Shown here piece after piece: positions 44,657-54,545 of a stretch of DNA of 64,000 nt (position 1 is its first letter; each line of letters opens with the position of its first letter). The stretch comes from Nitratireductor indicus C115 (lineage in GTDB: Bacteria > Pseudomonadota > Alphaproteobacteria > Rhizobiales > Rhizobiaceae). Both the position numbers and the translations under genes were made by a program. The stretch lies in the NCBI RefSeq assembly GCF_000300515.1, contig NZ_AMSI01000001.1:248001-312000 (forward strand), in the 5' to 3' direction. Below the pieces are notes generated by a model. That model worked only from the letters and a program-made list of their open reading frames with translations, searched no databases and had not been told where the DNA came from.

Positions 44657-46402
44657 TCAATCCGCATTGGCATCGTCGGGATGCTTCGGTTTGGCGCTTT
44701 CGGGAACCAGCCGTTCCACCGGAATCGCGAAGATACATTCCAGCCCGTCGCGATGGAACACGCGCGAGATGTCGGCATCCAGCGTTCCACCCACCATGCG
44801 CTCGATGATTTCTGTGCCGAAACCGCGTCGTCCGGTGCGCCTGCGAAGACGCGGCACCCGCTCGCGCCAGACCAGTTTCAGTGTGTCGTCCTCGACTTTC
44901 CAGGAAAGGTCGAGACTTCCGGTATCTGAAGCGAAGGCTCCGTATTTGGACGCGTTGGTCGCCAGCTCGTGGATCGCCAGACCGATGGTCTGCGCGGGCT
45001 GGTTCCCGAGCCTGAAGCGAGGTCCTTCCATCGTCATTCGTTCGGGATCCTCCGGCCGGAACGGATTGATCTGGGCGGAAAGCAATTCTCTCAGCTCGAC
45101 GCCCGCCGCTCCGCCCGCGATGAGGAGATCCGTGGAGCGGGCCAACCCGTAGAGGCGCTTCTGGAAAGTATCGTGGAAGGCGGCAAAGCTGCGCGCATTG
45201 CGCGCGGTCTGCTTGGCCATGGAGGCGACGACAGTAAGCTGGTTCTTCGAGCGGTGAGCCACCTCCCGCATGAGAAGCCGGATTTCGTTTTCGGCCTGTT
45301 GCCGGTCGATAGCGGCTTCCGAGAGCGCGGTGGAGACGGTTGCCACCTCGGCGATGGGGTATTCGATGGCCTGCACCGTCTCGCCGGCGCCAAGACGCCT
45401 TGCATCCCGCGCAAGACGGCGGACAGGGCCGGCGATCTGCCGTCCGAGCAGCCATGCCGCGAGCGTGCCGATGGTGATGACGAGTATGCCACCGATGATC
45501 AGCATGCGCAGCGAGCGGCGCATCGGCTCCTCGACGGTGTCCGTCGATGCCCACACCACGGCCTTCCATCCGCTGTAGATGGATTCATCGACAATGGCGA
45601 TATAGGTGTCGCCCTTTGCGTCCTCGGCAGGCCGTGCGCCGCGGTAGCGACCGGCGCCGCCGATATCGAGGAAGAACTTTTCGCCAATCTTCGAATCTTG
45701 GGAAGAAGAGGCGATCACCAGACCGTTCTGATCGACAAGGGAGGCATTCCAGCCACCGCGCAATATCTGCTGCGAAAGCGTGTCGGCCAGCGAGGAAGCG
45801 TTGCGCGTCATCACCATGAGGCGCGAAGGGCCACTGTCGGGCACATAGGGCAGCAGAACATTAAAGACCCAGTTCTGCGAGGTCTTGCCGAAGAACACGC
45901 CTGAAACCGTTTTGCCGGGGTTCTGCCGTGCGGCGCGTGCGGATTCGGGATCGGAGGTCGGCCCGAGCGGTGTACCGAAGGGCACACGCGTGTTGAGAAG
46001 CTGGTTCAGGTTTTCATCGAGAAGCAGGAAATAGGTCCCGGTGCCTGCAAGCGCGAGGCGGGAGCGCTCGTAGAAATCTTCCAGGTCGCTGTCGGAGAGC
46101 GATGGTGTGGTGGAAAGGACCCGCAGGGTGGTCGCCATGCCGCTCAATTCGCGGTCGATCGCTTCCACGATCGAGCCCGCCATGGCCTCGGCGAGTGTGG
46201 TCACCACCTCGTTCTGCGCTTCATTGTTGCGCTGGAGCAGAACGACCGATACGCCAATGGCGGGAATAACCGTGACGGCGATCAGAAGCAGAAGATAAAG
46301 GCTGATAGGCTTTGGCCCGGAGAGCGCGGATCGCAATCGTTCGGCAAAGCCGGGCTCGTTTTCGATCCTGTCCTTGTTCGTCACCCGGTTCCTTGAATGC
46401 AT
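44657..46402 (-). CDS. HWE/HisKA_2-type sensor histidine kinase
   Basis: A 581-residue membrane kinase: a first membrane segment (ISLYLLLLIAVTVIPAIGV), a periplasmic Cache-like sensor region of about 220 residues, a second membrane segment (MLIIGGILVITIGTLAAWLLG region), HAMP (about GRQIAGPVRRLARDARRLG), then a phospho-acceptor domain EVAHRSKNQLTVVASMAKQ and an ATPase domain with N-box HELATNASKYGAF and GFGTEIIERM. ATG 46402 has ACGGGG nearby; longer starts at 46462 and 46516 exist. No response regulator is adjacent. The signal is unknown. Confidence 0.86.
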   Translation of the reverse strand: MHSRNRVTNKDRIENEPGFAERLRSALSGPKPISLYLLLLIAVTVIPAIGVSVVLLQRNNEAQNEVVTTLAEAMAGSIVEAIDRELSGMATTLRVLSTTPSLSDSDLEDFYERSRLALAGTGTYFLLLDENLNQLLNTRVPFGTPLGPTSDPESARAARQNPGKTVSGVFFGKTSQNWVFNVLLPYVPDSGPSRLMVMTRNASSLADTLSQQILRGGWNASLVDQNGLVIASSSQDSKIGEKFFLDIGGAGRYRGARPAEDAKGDTYIAIVDESIYSGWKAVVWASTDTVEEPMRRSLRMLIIGGILVITIGTLAAWLLGRQIAGPVRRLARDARRLGAGETVQAIEYPIAEVATVSTALSEAAIDRQQAENEIRLLMREVAHRSKNQLTVVASMAKQTARNARSFAAFHDTFQKRLYGLARSTDLLIAGGAAGVELRELLSAQINPFRPEDPERMTMEGPRFRLGNQPAQTIGLAIHELATNASKYGAFASDTGSLDLSWKVEDDTLKLVWRERVPRLRRRTGRRGFGTEIIERMVGGTLDADISRVFHRDGLECIFAIPVERLVPESAKPKHPDDANAD

Positions 46403-46599
46403 GCAGCCCCGTCCCTCGCTTCGCCGGGCAGAACCGAAGCCTGCATACCCTTCCGACGCCATGATCGCATGAGTCGTTGCGGTCGGAATTGCCGACCGTC
46501 GCGCATCATGCTCCAAGGCTCATAATGCACCAAACGTCAAAGGGTTGCGTGGTGCGGATAAAAAACCGCCCATGCCGCTGCCGGTCTGGCTTGCCGCGA

Positions 46600-47535
46600 T
46601 CAGGCGCCGAAAACGCGTTTCGGCTTGAACATGCCTGCTTCCACCATGCCGAGCGCGACAAGGCGTCCGCGTGCGCTCGCCCATGCTTCCGGCGCTTCTG
46701 CCGGAGCATCGCGCCCGCGCACGATTACAGGGTTTCCAAGCCGGATGCGTGCTGCCGCATCGTCGTTCACCGCGATTTCGGGCAGCCCTTCGAGAGCGGT
46801 CGCGATATCGAGGAGAAAGGCATCGAGGCCGGAAAAGTCGGCGGCTTCCGAATGCGCGGTCTCTGCTGCTTTTTCGAGCGCTGGGAGTTCGACGAATTGT
46901 TGGGGCGTGAAGGGATAGACCTCGGTGCGGCGCAAGTCGGCGATATGGCCATAGCAGCCGAGATCGCGCCCCATGTCGCGCGCAAGGCTGCGCACATAGG
47001 TGCCCTTGCCGCATTCGATCTCGAAAACCGCTTTCTCGCCGTCGAAGGAGACCAGGTCGAGCCGTCCGACCTCGATCTCGCGCGCCGCGAGTTCCACCGT
47101 CTCCCCTTCTCGGGCAAGGTCGTATGCGCGCTCGCCGCCGATCTTGATGGCGGAAAACTGCGGCGGCGTCTGCATGATGATACCGGTATAGCGCGGCAGG
47201 AGCTGGCGGATGTCCTCCTCGCTCGGGCGCTTGTCTGAAGTCTTGGTCACGGGGCCTTCCAGATCGTCCGTGCTGCGCTCCTCACCCCAGGCCACGGTGA
47301 AGCGATAGACTTTCGCGCCTTCCATGACGAAGGGGACCGTCTTTGTGGCGTCTCCCAGCGCGATGGGCAGCATGCCGGAGGCGAGGGGATCGAGCGTGCC
47401 TGCATGGCCGGCCTTTTCGGCCTTGAACAGCCACTTGATCTTGGACACGGCTTCGGTCGAGCCCATGCCCGCCGGCTTGTCGAGGATCAGCCAGCCATTG
47501 ACTGGACGGCCCTTTTTCTTTCCGCGTCGCGCCAT
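46600..47535 (-). CDS. truB: tRNA pseudouridine-55 synthase
   Basis: A 311-residue enzyme converting U55 of tRNAs to pseudouridine. The catalytic Asp is in [32 protein letters not shown] and the PUA-like C-terminus are also present. Its ATG overlaps the rbfA stop by 1 nt (TAATG), so the pair is translationally coupled. Confidence 0.96.
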   Translation of the reverse strand: MARRGKKKGRPVNGWLILDKPAGMGSTEAVSKIKWLFKAEKAGHAGTLDPLASGMLPIALGDATKTVPFVMEGAKVYRFTVAWGEERSTDDLEGPVTKTSDKRPSEEDIRQLLPRYTGIIMQTPPQFSAIKIGGERAYDLAREGETVELAAREIEVGRLDLVSFDGEKAVFEIECGKGTYVRSLARDMGRDLGCYGHIADLRRTEVYPFTPQQFVELPALEKAAETAHSEAADFSGLDAFLLDIATALEGLPEIAVNDDAAARIRLGNPVIVRGRDAPAEAPEAWASARGRLVALGMVEAGMFKPKRVFGA

Positions 47536-47939
47536 TACTGGTCGTCCCCTTGCTCATCCTCGTGCTTCAGGTCGCGCGCCACTTCGGGCGACCTCAGAAG
47601 GCGGTCGATCTTGTTGAAGTTCTCGAAACTGTCGTCGAAGCGGAACCGCAGTTGCGGCATGTATTTCATCTGCCGCAGCGCGGGCGTGATGCGCCCGCGA
47701 ATGAAACGGGCATGCTTGTTGAGCGCCGCGATAACGGCATCCTTGTCGCCTGAGCCGAGCGGCGACACGTAGGCTGTTGCGATCTTGAGGTCTGGCGACA
47801 TGCGCACCTCCGATACGGAGATCACCGTGCTCTCGATGACATCGTCGGAAATCTCACCGCGTTGCAGCATCTGTGCGATTGCGTGACGCACCTGCTCGCC
47901 GACCCGGAGCTGGCGTTGGGATGGAGCTGAAGACGACAT
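47535..47939 (-). CDS. rbfA: Ribosome-binding factor A
   Basis: A 134-residue protein of KH-like fold needed for 16S rRNA maturation and cold adaptation. It contains [19 protein letters not shown] and [22 protein letters not shown], with an acidic C-terminal tail. It lies between infB and truB as in most bacteria. Confidence 0.95.
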   Translation of the reverse strand: MSSSAPSQRQLRVGEQVRHAIAQMLQRGEISDDVIESTVISVSEVRMSPDLKIATAYVSPLGSGDKDAVIAALNKHARFIRGRITPALRQMKYMPQLRFRFDDSFENFNKIDRLLRSPEVARDLKHEDEQGDDQ

Positions 47940-48099
47940 GGAAAAACCCCCTTGGCGGGCAAGCTCTGTTCGATCCGTTTGGATGATACCGGAAAATCAT
48001 GGCGCCGGGCAGGCGCGGGTCCAGGCGAGGAAGGCAGGGCAGCTACGGCGTCCTGCGCCCATTCGGGCACAAGGGATGCTGCAGGTTCTTAAATCTGCA

Positions 48100-48137
48100 C
48101 ATCGGCCCGAAAACCGTTTCCGATTTTCGGGCCGATG
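48100..48137. repeat. Long perfect palindrome between infB and rbfA
   Basis: CATCGGCCCGAAAA and TTTTCGGGCCGATG form a perfect 14-bp stem with a 10-nt loop. On the minus strand it is flanked by GCATTTACG and TGCAGATTT, resembling the outer arms of the other repeats. No T run follows, so it is likely a rhizobial-type palindromic repeat rather than a terminator. Confidence 0.75.
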
Positions 48138-48176
48138 CGTAAATGCCCTGCCCCTGAAACGCGTCTGGAACGAGGA

Positions 48177-50789
48177 TCAGAGCGTGCGGGTGACGTGCTC
48201 GACGCGGAACGCCTCGATGACATCGCCGGCGCGGATATCCTCGTAATTCTCGAAGGCCATGCCGCATTCCTGACCGGCAGGCACTTCCGAGACTTCGTCC
48301 TTGAAGCGCTTCAGCGTCTTCAGCTTGCCTTCGTGGATCACGACGTTGTCGCGGATCAGGCGAACGCCCGCACCACGCTCCACCTTGCCCTCGGTGACCC
48401 GGCAGCCGGCAACCTTGCCGACCTTCGAGACGTTGAACACCTCGAGAATTTCGGCATTGCCGAGGAAGGTCTCGCGGCGCTCGGGCGACAGGAGGCCGGA
48501 CATGGCGGCTTTGATGTCGTCTACGAGGTCATAGATGATGTTGTAGTAGCGGATCTCGATGCCGGCCGCTTCGGAGGCGTCGCGCGCCTGCTTGTTGGCA
48601 CGGACGTTGAAGCCGATAATGGCCGCACCCGAGGTTTCCGCCAGCGACACGTCGCTCTCGGTGATGGCGCCGGCACCCGAATGGACGATGCGCGCCTGCA
48701 CTTCGTCATTGCCAAGCTTCTCAAGCGCCCCTGCAATGGCTTCGATGGAACCCTGCACATCACCCTTGATGATGAGGGGGAATTCCTTGAGGCCGCTGCT
48801 CTGGAGCTGTGTCATCATCTGTTCGAGCGAACCGCGCTGGCCGGCCTGACGAGCCACGGACTTCTCACGTGCCAGCCGCTGACGGTATTCGGAGATTTCG
48901 CGGGCACGTGCTTCGTTCTCGACCACCGCAAAGCGATCGCCAGCCTGAGGCGGCCCCTGAAGGCCGAGAATTTCGACCGGCATGGAGGGCGGAGCCTCCT
49001 TCACCTGCTCGCCGCGGTCATTGACCAGGGCGCGCACGCGGCCCCACTCATTACCGGCGACGATGATGTCGCCCGTCTTGAGCGTACCGGTCTGCACGAG
49101 AACCGTCGCGACCGAACCGCGGCCACGGTCGAGCTTCGCCTCAATGACCACGCCTTCAGCGGTGCGGTCAGGATTGGCCTTGAGCTCAAGCACCTCGGAC
49201 TGGAGCAGAATGGCTTCCAGCAATTTGTCGAGATTGAGCTTCTTGGTGGCGGACACCTCGACATCGAGCACGTCGCCGCCCATGGATTCCACGAACACCT
49301 CGTGCTGCAGCAGCTCGGTGCGCACCTTCTGGGCATTGGCTTCCGGCTTGTCGATCTTGTTGATCGCCACGATGATCGGAACACCCGCCGCCTTGGCGTG
49401 GTTGATGGATTCGATGGTCTGCGGCATCACGCTGTCGTCGGCCGCCACCACCAGAATGGCGATATCGGTCGCTTCGGCACCGCGTGCACGCATTGCCGTA
49501 AAGGCGGCGTGGCCGGGCGTATCGATGAAGGTGATGGTCTGGCCATCCTGCTCCACCTGATAGGCACCGATATGCTGTGTGATGCCACCGGCCTCGCCCG
49601 AAACAACGTTTGCCTGACGGATGGCGTCGAGCAGCGAGGTCTTGCCGTGGTCGACGTGGCCCATGATGGTGACCACCGGCGGACGCCCCTTCAGATCCTC
49701 GGCCTTGTCCTGAATATCGAACAGACCTTCCTCGACATCCGATTCAGCGACGCGCTTCACCGTATGGCCGAATTCGTTTGCCACCAGTTCGGCGGTGTCG
49801 GCGTCGATCACGTCGCCGGGCTTCAGCATCTGCCCCTGCTTCATGAAGAACTTGATGACGTCCACGGCCCGCTCGGTCATGCGCTGGGCGAGTTCCTGGA
49901 TCGTGATCGTCTCCGGCAGGATGACTTCGCGTGCAATCTTCTCGCGCTGTTCCTGATGCTGCGCGCGGCGGAATTTCTCCTGCCGGCGGCGCATGGAGGA
50001 AAGCGAGCGACCGCGTGCTTCGCCATCGTCGGAAAGCGCGGTGTTGAGCGTCAGCTTGCCGCGGCGGCGCTGGTCGTCGCCGCGCGTCTTTGCTGGACGG
50101 GCAGGGTCGACCTTGGTGGGAGCCACGCGCTTGACCGGCAGGCCCTTGCTCTTCGGCTTGCCCTCGTCGTCATCGTCCTCGCCGGCCTGTGTTGCGGCCC
50201 GCTTCGGCGGCTGGGCCGTGGGTTCCTCGGCCTTCTCAGGCGCGGAAGGTGCACGGCGCTGCGCTTCTTCCTCGGCGCGGGCACGGGCTTCGGCTTCAGC
50301 CTTGAGGCGCTCTTCTTCCTCGGCCTGGCGGCGTGCGGATTCCTCGCGCTCGCGCTGGCGGCGCTCTTCTTCCTCGGCGCGGCGCTTGGCTTCCTCGACG
50401 GCGCGCTGGCGTTCTTCCGCTTCGCGAACCTTCGAGTCCTGAAGGGCGCGGCGGCGGGCCTCCATTTCACCCTTCGACAGATCGTTCAGAACGACGCCGG
50501 AACGGTCGGGTTGCGGCTGCCGCGGGCGCTCGCGCACATTCGACTGTGGCTGCGGCGTCACCTGCGGGCGCGGCTTGGGAGCCGGCGCAGGCGCCACCGG
50601 CGCTGCGGCCACCGGTTCGTCGGGGCGCGAGAATTTACGCTTCTTCGTTTCGACAACGACAGACTTCGAGCGTCCATGCGAGAAATTCTGGCGCACGGTG
50701 CCCTGTTCGACCGAGGGCCGCTTCAGCGTCAGCGTCTTCTTGGGGTTGACGCTCAGCGTCTTGTCGTCACCGCTTTTCGTATCCGTCAT
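48177..50789 (-). CDS. infB: Translation initiation factor IF-2
   Basis: An 870-residue GTPase bringing initiator tRNA to the ribosome. An N-terminal alphaproteobacterial segment ([19 protein letters not shown]) is followed by a long charged Ala/Glu/Arg extension (about 80-200, coiled-coil-like), then IF2_N, the G domain with [19 protein letters not shown] and NKID, and C-terminal domains II-IV. The start overlaps the ylxR stop by 4 nt (ATGA). Confidence 0.97.
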   Translation of the reverse strand: MTDTKSGDDKTLSVNPKKTLTLKRPSVEQGTVRQNFSHGRSKSVVVETKKRKFSRPDEPVAAAPVAPAPAPKPRPQVTPQPQSNVRERPRQPQPDRSGVVLNDLSKGEMEARRRALQDSKVREAEERQRAVEEAKRRAEEEERRQREREESARRQAEEEERLKAEAEARARAEEEAQRRAPSAPEKAEEPTAQPPKRAATQAGEDDDDEGKPKSKGLPVKRVAPTKVDPARPAKTRGDDQRRRGKLTLNTALSDDGEARGRSLSSMRRRQEKFRRAQHQEQREKIAREVILPETITIQELAQRMTERAVDVIKFFMKQGQMLKPGDVIDADTAELVANEFGHTVKRVAESDVEEGLFDIQDKAEDLKGRPPVVTIMGHVDHGKTSLLDAIRQANVVSGEAGGITQHIGAYQVEQDGQTITFIDTPGHAAFTAMRARGAEATDIAILVVAADDSVMPQTIESINHAKAAGVPIIVAINKIDKPEANAQKVRTELLQHEVFVESMGGDVLDVEVSATKKLNLDKLLEAILLQSEVLELKANPDRTAEGVVIEAKLDRGRGSVATVLVQTGTLKTGDIIVAGNEWGRVRALVNDRGEQVKEAPPSMPVEILGLQGPPQAGDRFAVVENEARAREISEYRQRLAREKSVARQAGQRGSLEQMMTQLQSSGLKEFPLIIKGDVQGSIEAIAGALEKLGNDEVQARIVHSGAGAITESDVSLAETSGAAIIGFNVRANKQARDASEAAGIEIRYYNIIYDLVDDIKAAMSGLLSPERRETFLGNAEILEVFNVSKVGKVAGCRVTEGKVERGAGVRLIRDNVVIHEGKLKTLKRFKDEVSEVPAGQECGMAFENYEDIRAGDVIEAFRVEHVTRTL

Positions 50790-51430
50790 TCCACATCCTC
50801 TGCGGTGCCTGTCGCAACCGCTTCCGGGTTTTGAGCGAAATCGCCTCGAAAATATTCGAGCGCCATCACGCGTTTCAGCGCCGCCTTGCCCGCGTCCCGC
50901 CCGAACACGGCAGCATGTATCACATTTGTGGCCCCCAATGCCAAACTCAATTCCGGCTCGGAGAAGAGTTTGTATGCCGGCATATCGGGTCCGCCCATAT
51001 GGACGACTGCGCGCCGGGCTGCAGTAATCTTGCGCACGCCATCTTCGGAGGCTTCACGGGCATGCAGAACGGCAAAAGCCTTGCCGCTGCGCACCGCCGC
51101 CTCGACCTTCGCCGCACCCAATGCCACGGCACCGGCCTTGCGCGCAAGCCCAAGCGCGCCAAGAGCCGCTTTTGAGAGCAGTTCATCGACCAGACCGCCG
51201 AGATTTTCCGGCGGCTTTGCCGGCGCCTTCAGGGCGCGGGCGAAAAGATTTTTGTCTGCCGCCTTGTCGACGAGAGCGCGGTCTGCCGTAACCCAGCAGC
51301 CTCTTCCGGGAAGATTACGCTTCAGATCCGGAACGACCATACCGTCCGGTCCGGCGACGAACCTGATGAGGTTCTCCGCCGGTTGCGCCTTGCGCGTGAC
51401 GATGCATGTGCGGTCGTTCATGTCTTCCAC
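50786..51430 (-). CDS. RNA-binding protein: YlxR (DUF448) fused to an L7Ae-like domain
   Basis: A 214-residue protein. Residues 1-90 are YlxR-like ([27 protein letters not shown]), and residues about 100-190 are an L7Ae/YlxQ-like fold ([24 protein letters not shown]). Both are predicted RNA binders. The fusion is usual in alphaproteobacteria. Its place between nusA and infB is conserved and suggests a role in transcription-translation coupling. Met4 may be the true start. Confidence 0.88.
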   Translation of the reverse strand: MEDMNDRTCIVTRKAQPAENLIRFVAGPDGMVVPDLKRNLPGRGCWVTADRALVDKAADKNLFARALKAPAKPPENLGGLVDELLSKAALGALGLARKAGAVALGAAKVEAAVRSGKAFAVLHAREASEDGVRKITAARRAVVHMGGPDMPAYKLFSEPELSLALGATNVIHAAVFGRDAGKAALKRVMALEYFRGDFAQNPEAVATGTAEDVE

Positions 51431-51453
51431 GATGTCTCCCGGTGACGCCCATA

Positions 51454-53094
51454 TCAGGCGTCCGCGCCTTCCGCAGCCTCGGTGCCGGCTTCTTCGCCCG
51501 CAGCGGCTTCAGCGTCGGCTTCCGCATCCTCATCGGAGGCCAGATCGGCTTCCGTAATCCAGCCCATCTTCAGGCGGGCGGCCACGACCATCTGCTCGGC
51601 TTCGGCGCGCGACACGTCGAAATTGGAGAAGACGCCCGGCATGAACTTGGTCTCGCCGTCCTTGCGTTCTTTCCAGCCGACGAGGTCGTCGACGGCATAG
51701 CCGGCGAAATCCTCGATCGTCTTCACGTCGTCTTCGCCGACCGCAACCATCATGGCGGTGGTGATGCCCGGCAGCTCGCGCAGTTCGTCGCTCACGCCCA
51801 GTTCGATGCGCTTGGCGTCGTGCTCTGCTTCGATACGCTCCAGATATTCGCGGGCGCGCATCTGGATTTCGCCGGCGGTCTCCTCGTCGAAGCCGTCGAT
51901 GGAGGCGATTTCATCCGCATCCACATAGGCCACTTCCTCGACGCTGGTGAAGCCTTCCGAAGCGAGCACCTGGCCGACCATCTCGTCGACGTTCAGGGCT
52001 TCCATGAAGAGTCTGGAGCGCTCGGAGAACTCCTTCTGGCGGCGGCTCGACTCTTCTTCCTCGGTCAGGATGTCGATATCCCAGCCGGTGAGCTGCGAGG
52101 CGAGGCGCACGTTCTGGCCGCGGCGGCCGATGGCCAGCGAAAGCTGGTCGTCCGGCACCACCACCTCGATGCGCTCTGCATCTTCGTCAAGCACCACCTT
52201 GGCAACTTCGGCCGGCTGCAGCGCGTTGACGATGAAGGATGCCGCATTCTCGTTCCACGGAATGATGTCGATCTTCTCGCCCTGCAGTTCGCCGACCACC
52301 GCCTGGACGCGGCTGCCGCGCATGCCCACGCACGCGCCGACCGGATCGATCGATGAATCATGGCTGATCACGGCGATCTTGGCGCGCGAGCCCGGATCGC
52401 GGGCCACCGAGCGGATTTCGATGATGCCGTCGTAGATTTCCGGCACTTCCATCGCAAACAGCTTGGCCATGAACTGCGGATGCGTGCGCGACAGGAAAAT
52501 CTGCGGGCCGCGCTGTTCGCGGCGCACGTCGTAGACGTAGGCGCGAACGCGGTCGCCATACTTGAAGATTTCGCGGGGGATCAGTTCGTCGCGGCGGATA
52601 ATGGCTTCGCCGCGGCCCAGATCGACAATCACATTGCCATATTCCACGCGCTTGACGGTACCGTTGACGATCTCGCCGATGCGATCCTTGTATTCATCAA
52701 ACTGACGGTCGCGCTCGGCTTCGCGCACCTTCTGCACGATCACCTGCTTGGCTGACTGGGCGGCGATGCGACCGAAATCCATCGGCGGAAGCTGCTCGGC
52801 GATGAAATCGCCGACCTGCGCGTCGGGGTTGCGCGTACGTGCGGCCCTAAGGTCGATCTCGCGGGCAGGCTCTTCGACCGTCTCGACGACTTCCATCAGG
52901 CGCTGCAGTTTCATCTCGCCGGTCTGCGGGTTGATGTCGGCGCGGATATTGGTCTCCTGGCCGTAGCGCGAGCGTGCCGCCTTCTGGATGGCGTCCGCCA
53001 TGGCGGCCAGCACGATCTGCTTGTCGATCGACTTTTCGCGGGCAACCGCGTCGGCGATCTGCAGAAGCTCCAGCCTGTTTGCACTGACCGTCAT
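51454..53094 (-). CDS. nusA: Transcription termination/antitermination factor NusA
   Basis: A 546-residue RNA polymerase cofactor: N-terminal domain ([20 protein letters not shown]), S1 domain (about 135-200), two KH domains ([34 protein letters not shown]) and two acidic C-terminal repeats, ending in an Ala/Glu-rich tail. It affects pausing, termination and antitermination. ATG 53094 gives the conserved N-terminus. Confidence 0.97.
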   Translation of the reverse strand: MTVSANRLELLQIADAVAREKSIDKQIVLAAMADAIQKAARSRYGQETNIRADINPQTGEMKLQRLMEVVETVEEPAREIDLRAARTRNPDAQVGDFIAEQLPPMDFGRIAAQSAKQVIVQKVREAERDRQFDEYKDRIGEIVNGTVKRVEYGNVIVDLGRGEAIIRRDELIPREIFKYGDRVRAYVYDVRREQRGPQIFLSRTHPQFMAKLFAMEVPEIYDGIIEIRSVARDPGSRAKIAVISHDSSIDPVGACVGMRGSRVQAVVGELQGEKIDIIPWNENAASFIVNALQPAEVAKVVLDEDAERIEVVVPDDQLSLAIGRRGQNVRLASQLTGWDIDILTEEEESSRRQKEFSERSRLFMEALNVDEMVGQVLASEGFTSVEEVAYVDADEIASIDGFDEETAGEIQMRAREYLERIEAEHDAKRIELGVSDELRELPGITTAMMVAVGEDDVKTIEDFAGYAVDDLVGWKERKDGETKFMPGVFSNFDVSRAEAEQMVVAARLKMGWITEADLASDEDAEADAEAAAGEEAGTEAAEGADA

Positions 53095-53095
53095 G

Positions 53096-53812
53096 TCACT
53101 CTCCTTCGGCGTCGTTTCCGGGCTCATCGTCCCGGGCCGTTTCCAAATCAATGTTCTTGCCGGATCGTGCGGCAGCCCGCTCCGTGGCGGAAGGGCGGCG
53201 TTCGCGCTTGCGCTGCCGACGTTCTTCCTTGTCTTGCTTCAAGGCATCGCGAACCAGTTCGTCCGTCAGGATGAGCCGCGCCTCGGCAATCGCCTCGAAA
53301 GGAATCCCGTAAACCACATCCTCGTCGCCCTCAGCCTCGACCGTCTCCGGTTCAATGGTCACGGTCTCCTCGTCGCATTCCACGATATAGCCGCGAAACC
53401 GTTTGCGTCCCTCCAGGAGGACGGAGGTTTCGATCTTCACGATATGGCCCACTGCCGCGTTGAAATCCGAAGCGCGCACCAGCGGGCGGTCGATGCCCGG
53501 CGAGGAAATTTCGAGTTGGTAGGCCGAGGCAACCGGGTCTTCGACATCGAGCACCGGCGACAAGGCAAGGCTCACTGCCTCGCAATCTTCCACCGTCATT
53601 GTGCCGTCCGGCCGTTCCGCCATGATCTGCAGCGTCGCGCCATCCTGAGCGGTCATGCGCACGCGTACCAGCCGATAGCCGAGGGCGCCAAGAACAGGAG
53701 ATACCACCGAAGCGACACGCGCTTCCAGTCCGCTTTCGCGGATGAGCCGGTCATCGCTGGCTGCAGCAGCTGCCGCGCCGCCCGGTTGTGCTGTTCCTGA
53801 AACTGTCGTCAC
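53096..53812 (-). CDS. rimP: Ribosome maturation factor RimP
   Basis: A 238-residue protein with RimP N- and C-terminal domains ([35 protein letters not shown]). It is needed for assembly of the 30S subunit. I chose the GTG at 53812 because GGAGG lies directly upstream (GGAGGCTCA); an ATG at 53884 is in frame but lacks conserved sequence. A basic C-terminal tail ([12 protein letters not shown]) extends it beyond the usual 150-200 residues. It heads the nusA-ylxR-infB-rbfA-truB cluster. Confidence 0.93.
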   Translation of the reverse strand: MTTVSGTAQPGGAAAAAASDDRLIRESGLEARVASVVSPVLGALGYRLVRVRMTAQDGATLQIMAERPDGTMTVEDCEAVSLALSPVLDVEDPVASAYQLEISSPGIDRPLVRASDFNAAVGHIVKIETSVLLEGRKRFRGYIVECDEETVTIEPETVEAEGDEDVVYGIPFEAIAEARLILTDELVRDALKQDKEERRQRKRERRPSATERAAARSGKNIDLETARDDEPGNDAEGE

Positions 53813-54086
53813 TGAGCCTCCAAGGGCCTCTTTTAACAAAAAAGAGCGGGACCGGCTGGACCCACTCTCCGTCATATCGACCAAGAATTTGAACCCGATA
53901 TAGCCGAACCTGCCTCATTTTACAAGATGCCAAGCGCCTTCTTGTCAGCCTCTTGCCCGGTCTCCCTGTCGGGAACCGTTGATGCTGCATTGCACAAATG
54001 CATGGCTGTCCTGCCAATTCGGCACTTCTTATCGGAGCGTTACAGGCTTATCTCATGTTGCAACGCACAATGAAAGGAACAAGGCA

Positions 54087-54254
54087 ATGGCCGCACGCGC
54101 TCGCAGCTTCATGAGGGGCATCGGTGATTTCTTCGGTACGTTCGAAAGCGCCATGGCGGTTTCCGCTGCGGTTCGTGATCGTCGCCGCGTCAAGGAAACC
54201 GACCTGATGCGCCTTGGCATCGATCCTTCCCAGTTCTACCAGATTCGTAACTGA
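54087..54254 (+). CDS. Small 55-residue protein of unknown function
   Basis: A short basic protein, MAARARSFMRGIGDFFGTFE, with a good ribosome site (AAAGGA eight bases before ATG 54087). The size and order of hydrophobic, basic and C-terminal GIDPSQFYQI segments recall small alphaproteobacterial proteins such as the DUF1127 group, but the diagnostic Tyr/Trp/Arg motif is not clear. It lies upstream of metH and is followed by a long GC-rich hairpin at 54274-54315. Function is unknown. Confidence 0.65.
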   Translation: MAARARSFMRGIGDFFGTFESAMAVSAAVRDRRRVKETDLMRLGIDPSQFYQIRN

Positions 54255-54273
54255 TCCGGATCGAACTCGTTCC

Positions 54274-54315
54274 GCCTTTCCCGCTTGCGCCGGCCTCCCC
54301 GGCGCACGGGAAGGC
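54274..54315 (+). terminator. GC-rich hairpin after the small gene
   Basis: GCCTTTCCCG...GCGCCGG and CCGGCGC..CGGGAAGGC can pair over about 16 bp with small bulges, 20 nt after the stop. There is no T run; it may be a terminator, or a stable RNA structure. Confidence 0.45.
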
Positions 54316-54490
54316 CGAAGTCTCGCGGAAGGGCGATTGGCCCACAGACTTCAAAGCCCGATGGCTTTCCGCCGCCGTGTCCCTGCGGCCACCAATTCTC
54401 CCTTGCTTGCCAGTCTGATCGAACCATGCCGGGTCATATCCCGCGCGGTCTGCTATTATGTGTGATCGGGCGTTGGATTGAGCTTGCATA

Positions 54491-54513
54491 TTGACATAAA
54501 GATATCTTTATGT
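54491..54513 (+). promoter_or_regulatory. Operator-promoter of metH: 20-bp perfect palindrome over a -35 box
   Basis: ACATAAAGATATCTTTATGT (54494-54513) is an exact inverted repeat. TTGACA (54491-54496) overlaps its left end. It lies 33 nt before the GTG start of metH. The AAAGATATCTTT core resembles operators described for the ArsR-family SAH-responsive regulator SahR, which controls methionine-cycle genes; the regulator gene is not in this window. Confidence 0.65.
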
Positions 54514-54545
54514 GACCTACGGCTCTTTCAAGAGAGGCAGTACAA

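Noticed and set aside
48135-50834. Long open frame of 899 codons opposite infB
   Set aside because: It is antisense to a clear IF-2 gene, has no family motifs, and arises from GC-rich codon bias with few stops on the opposite strand.
54255-54545. SAM or cobalamin riboswitch before metH
   Set aside because: I find no cobalamin B12-box or SAM-II-like pairing; the strong palindrome at 54494 fits a protein operator better.
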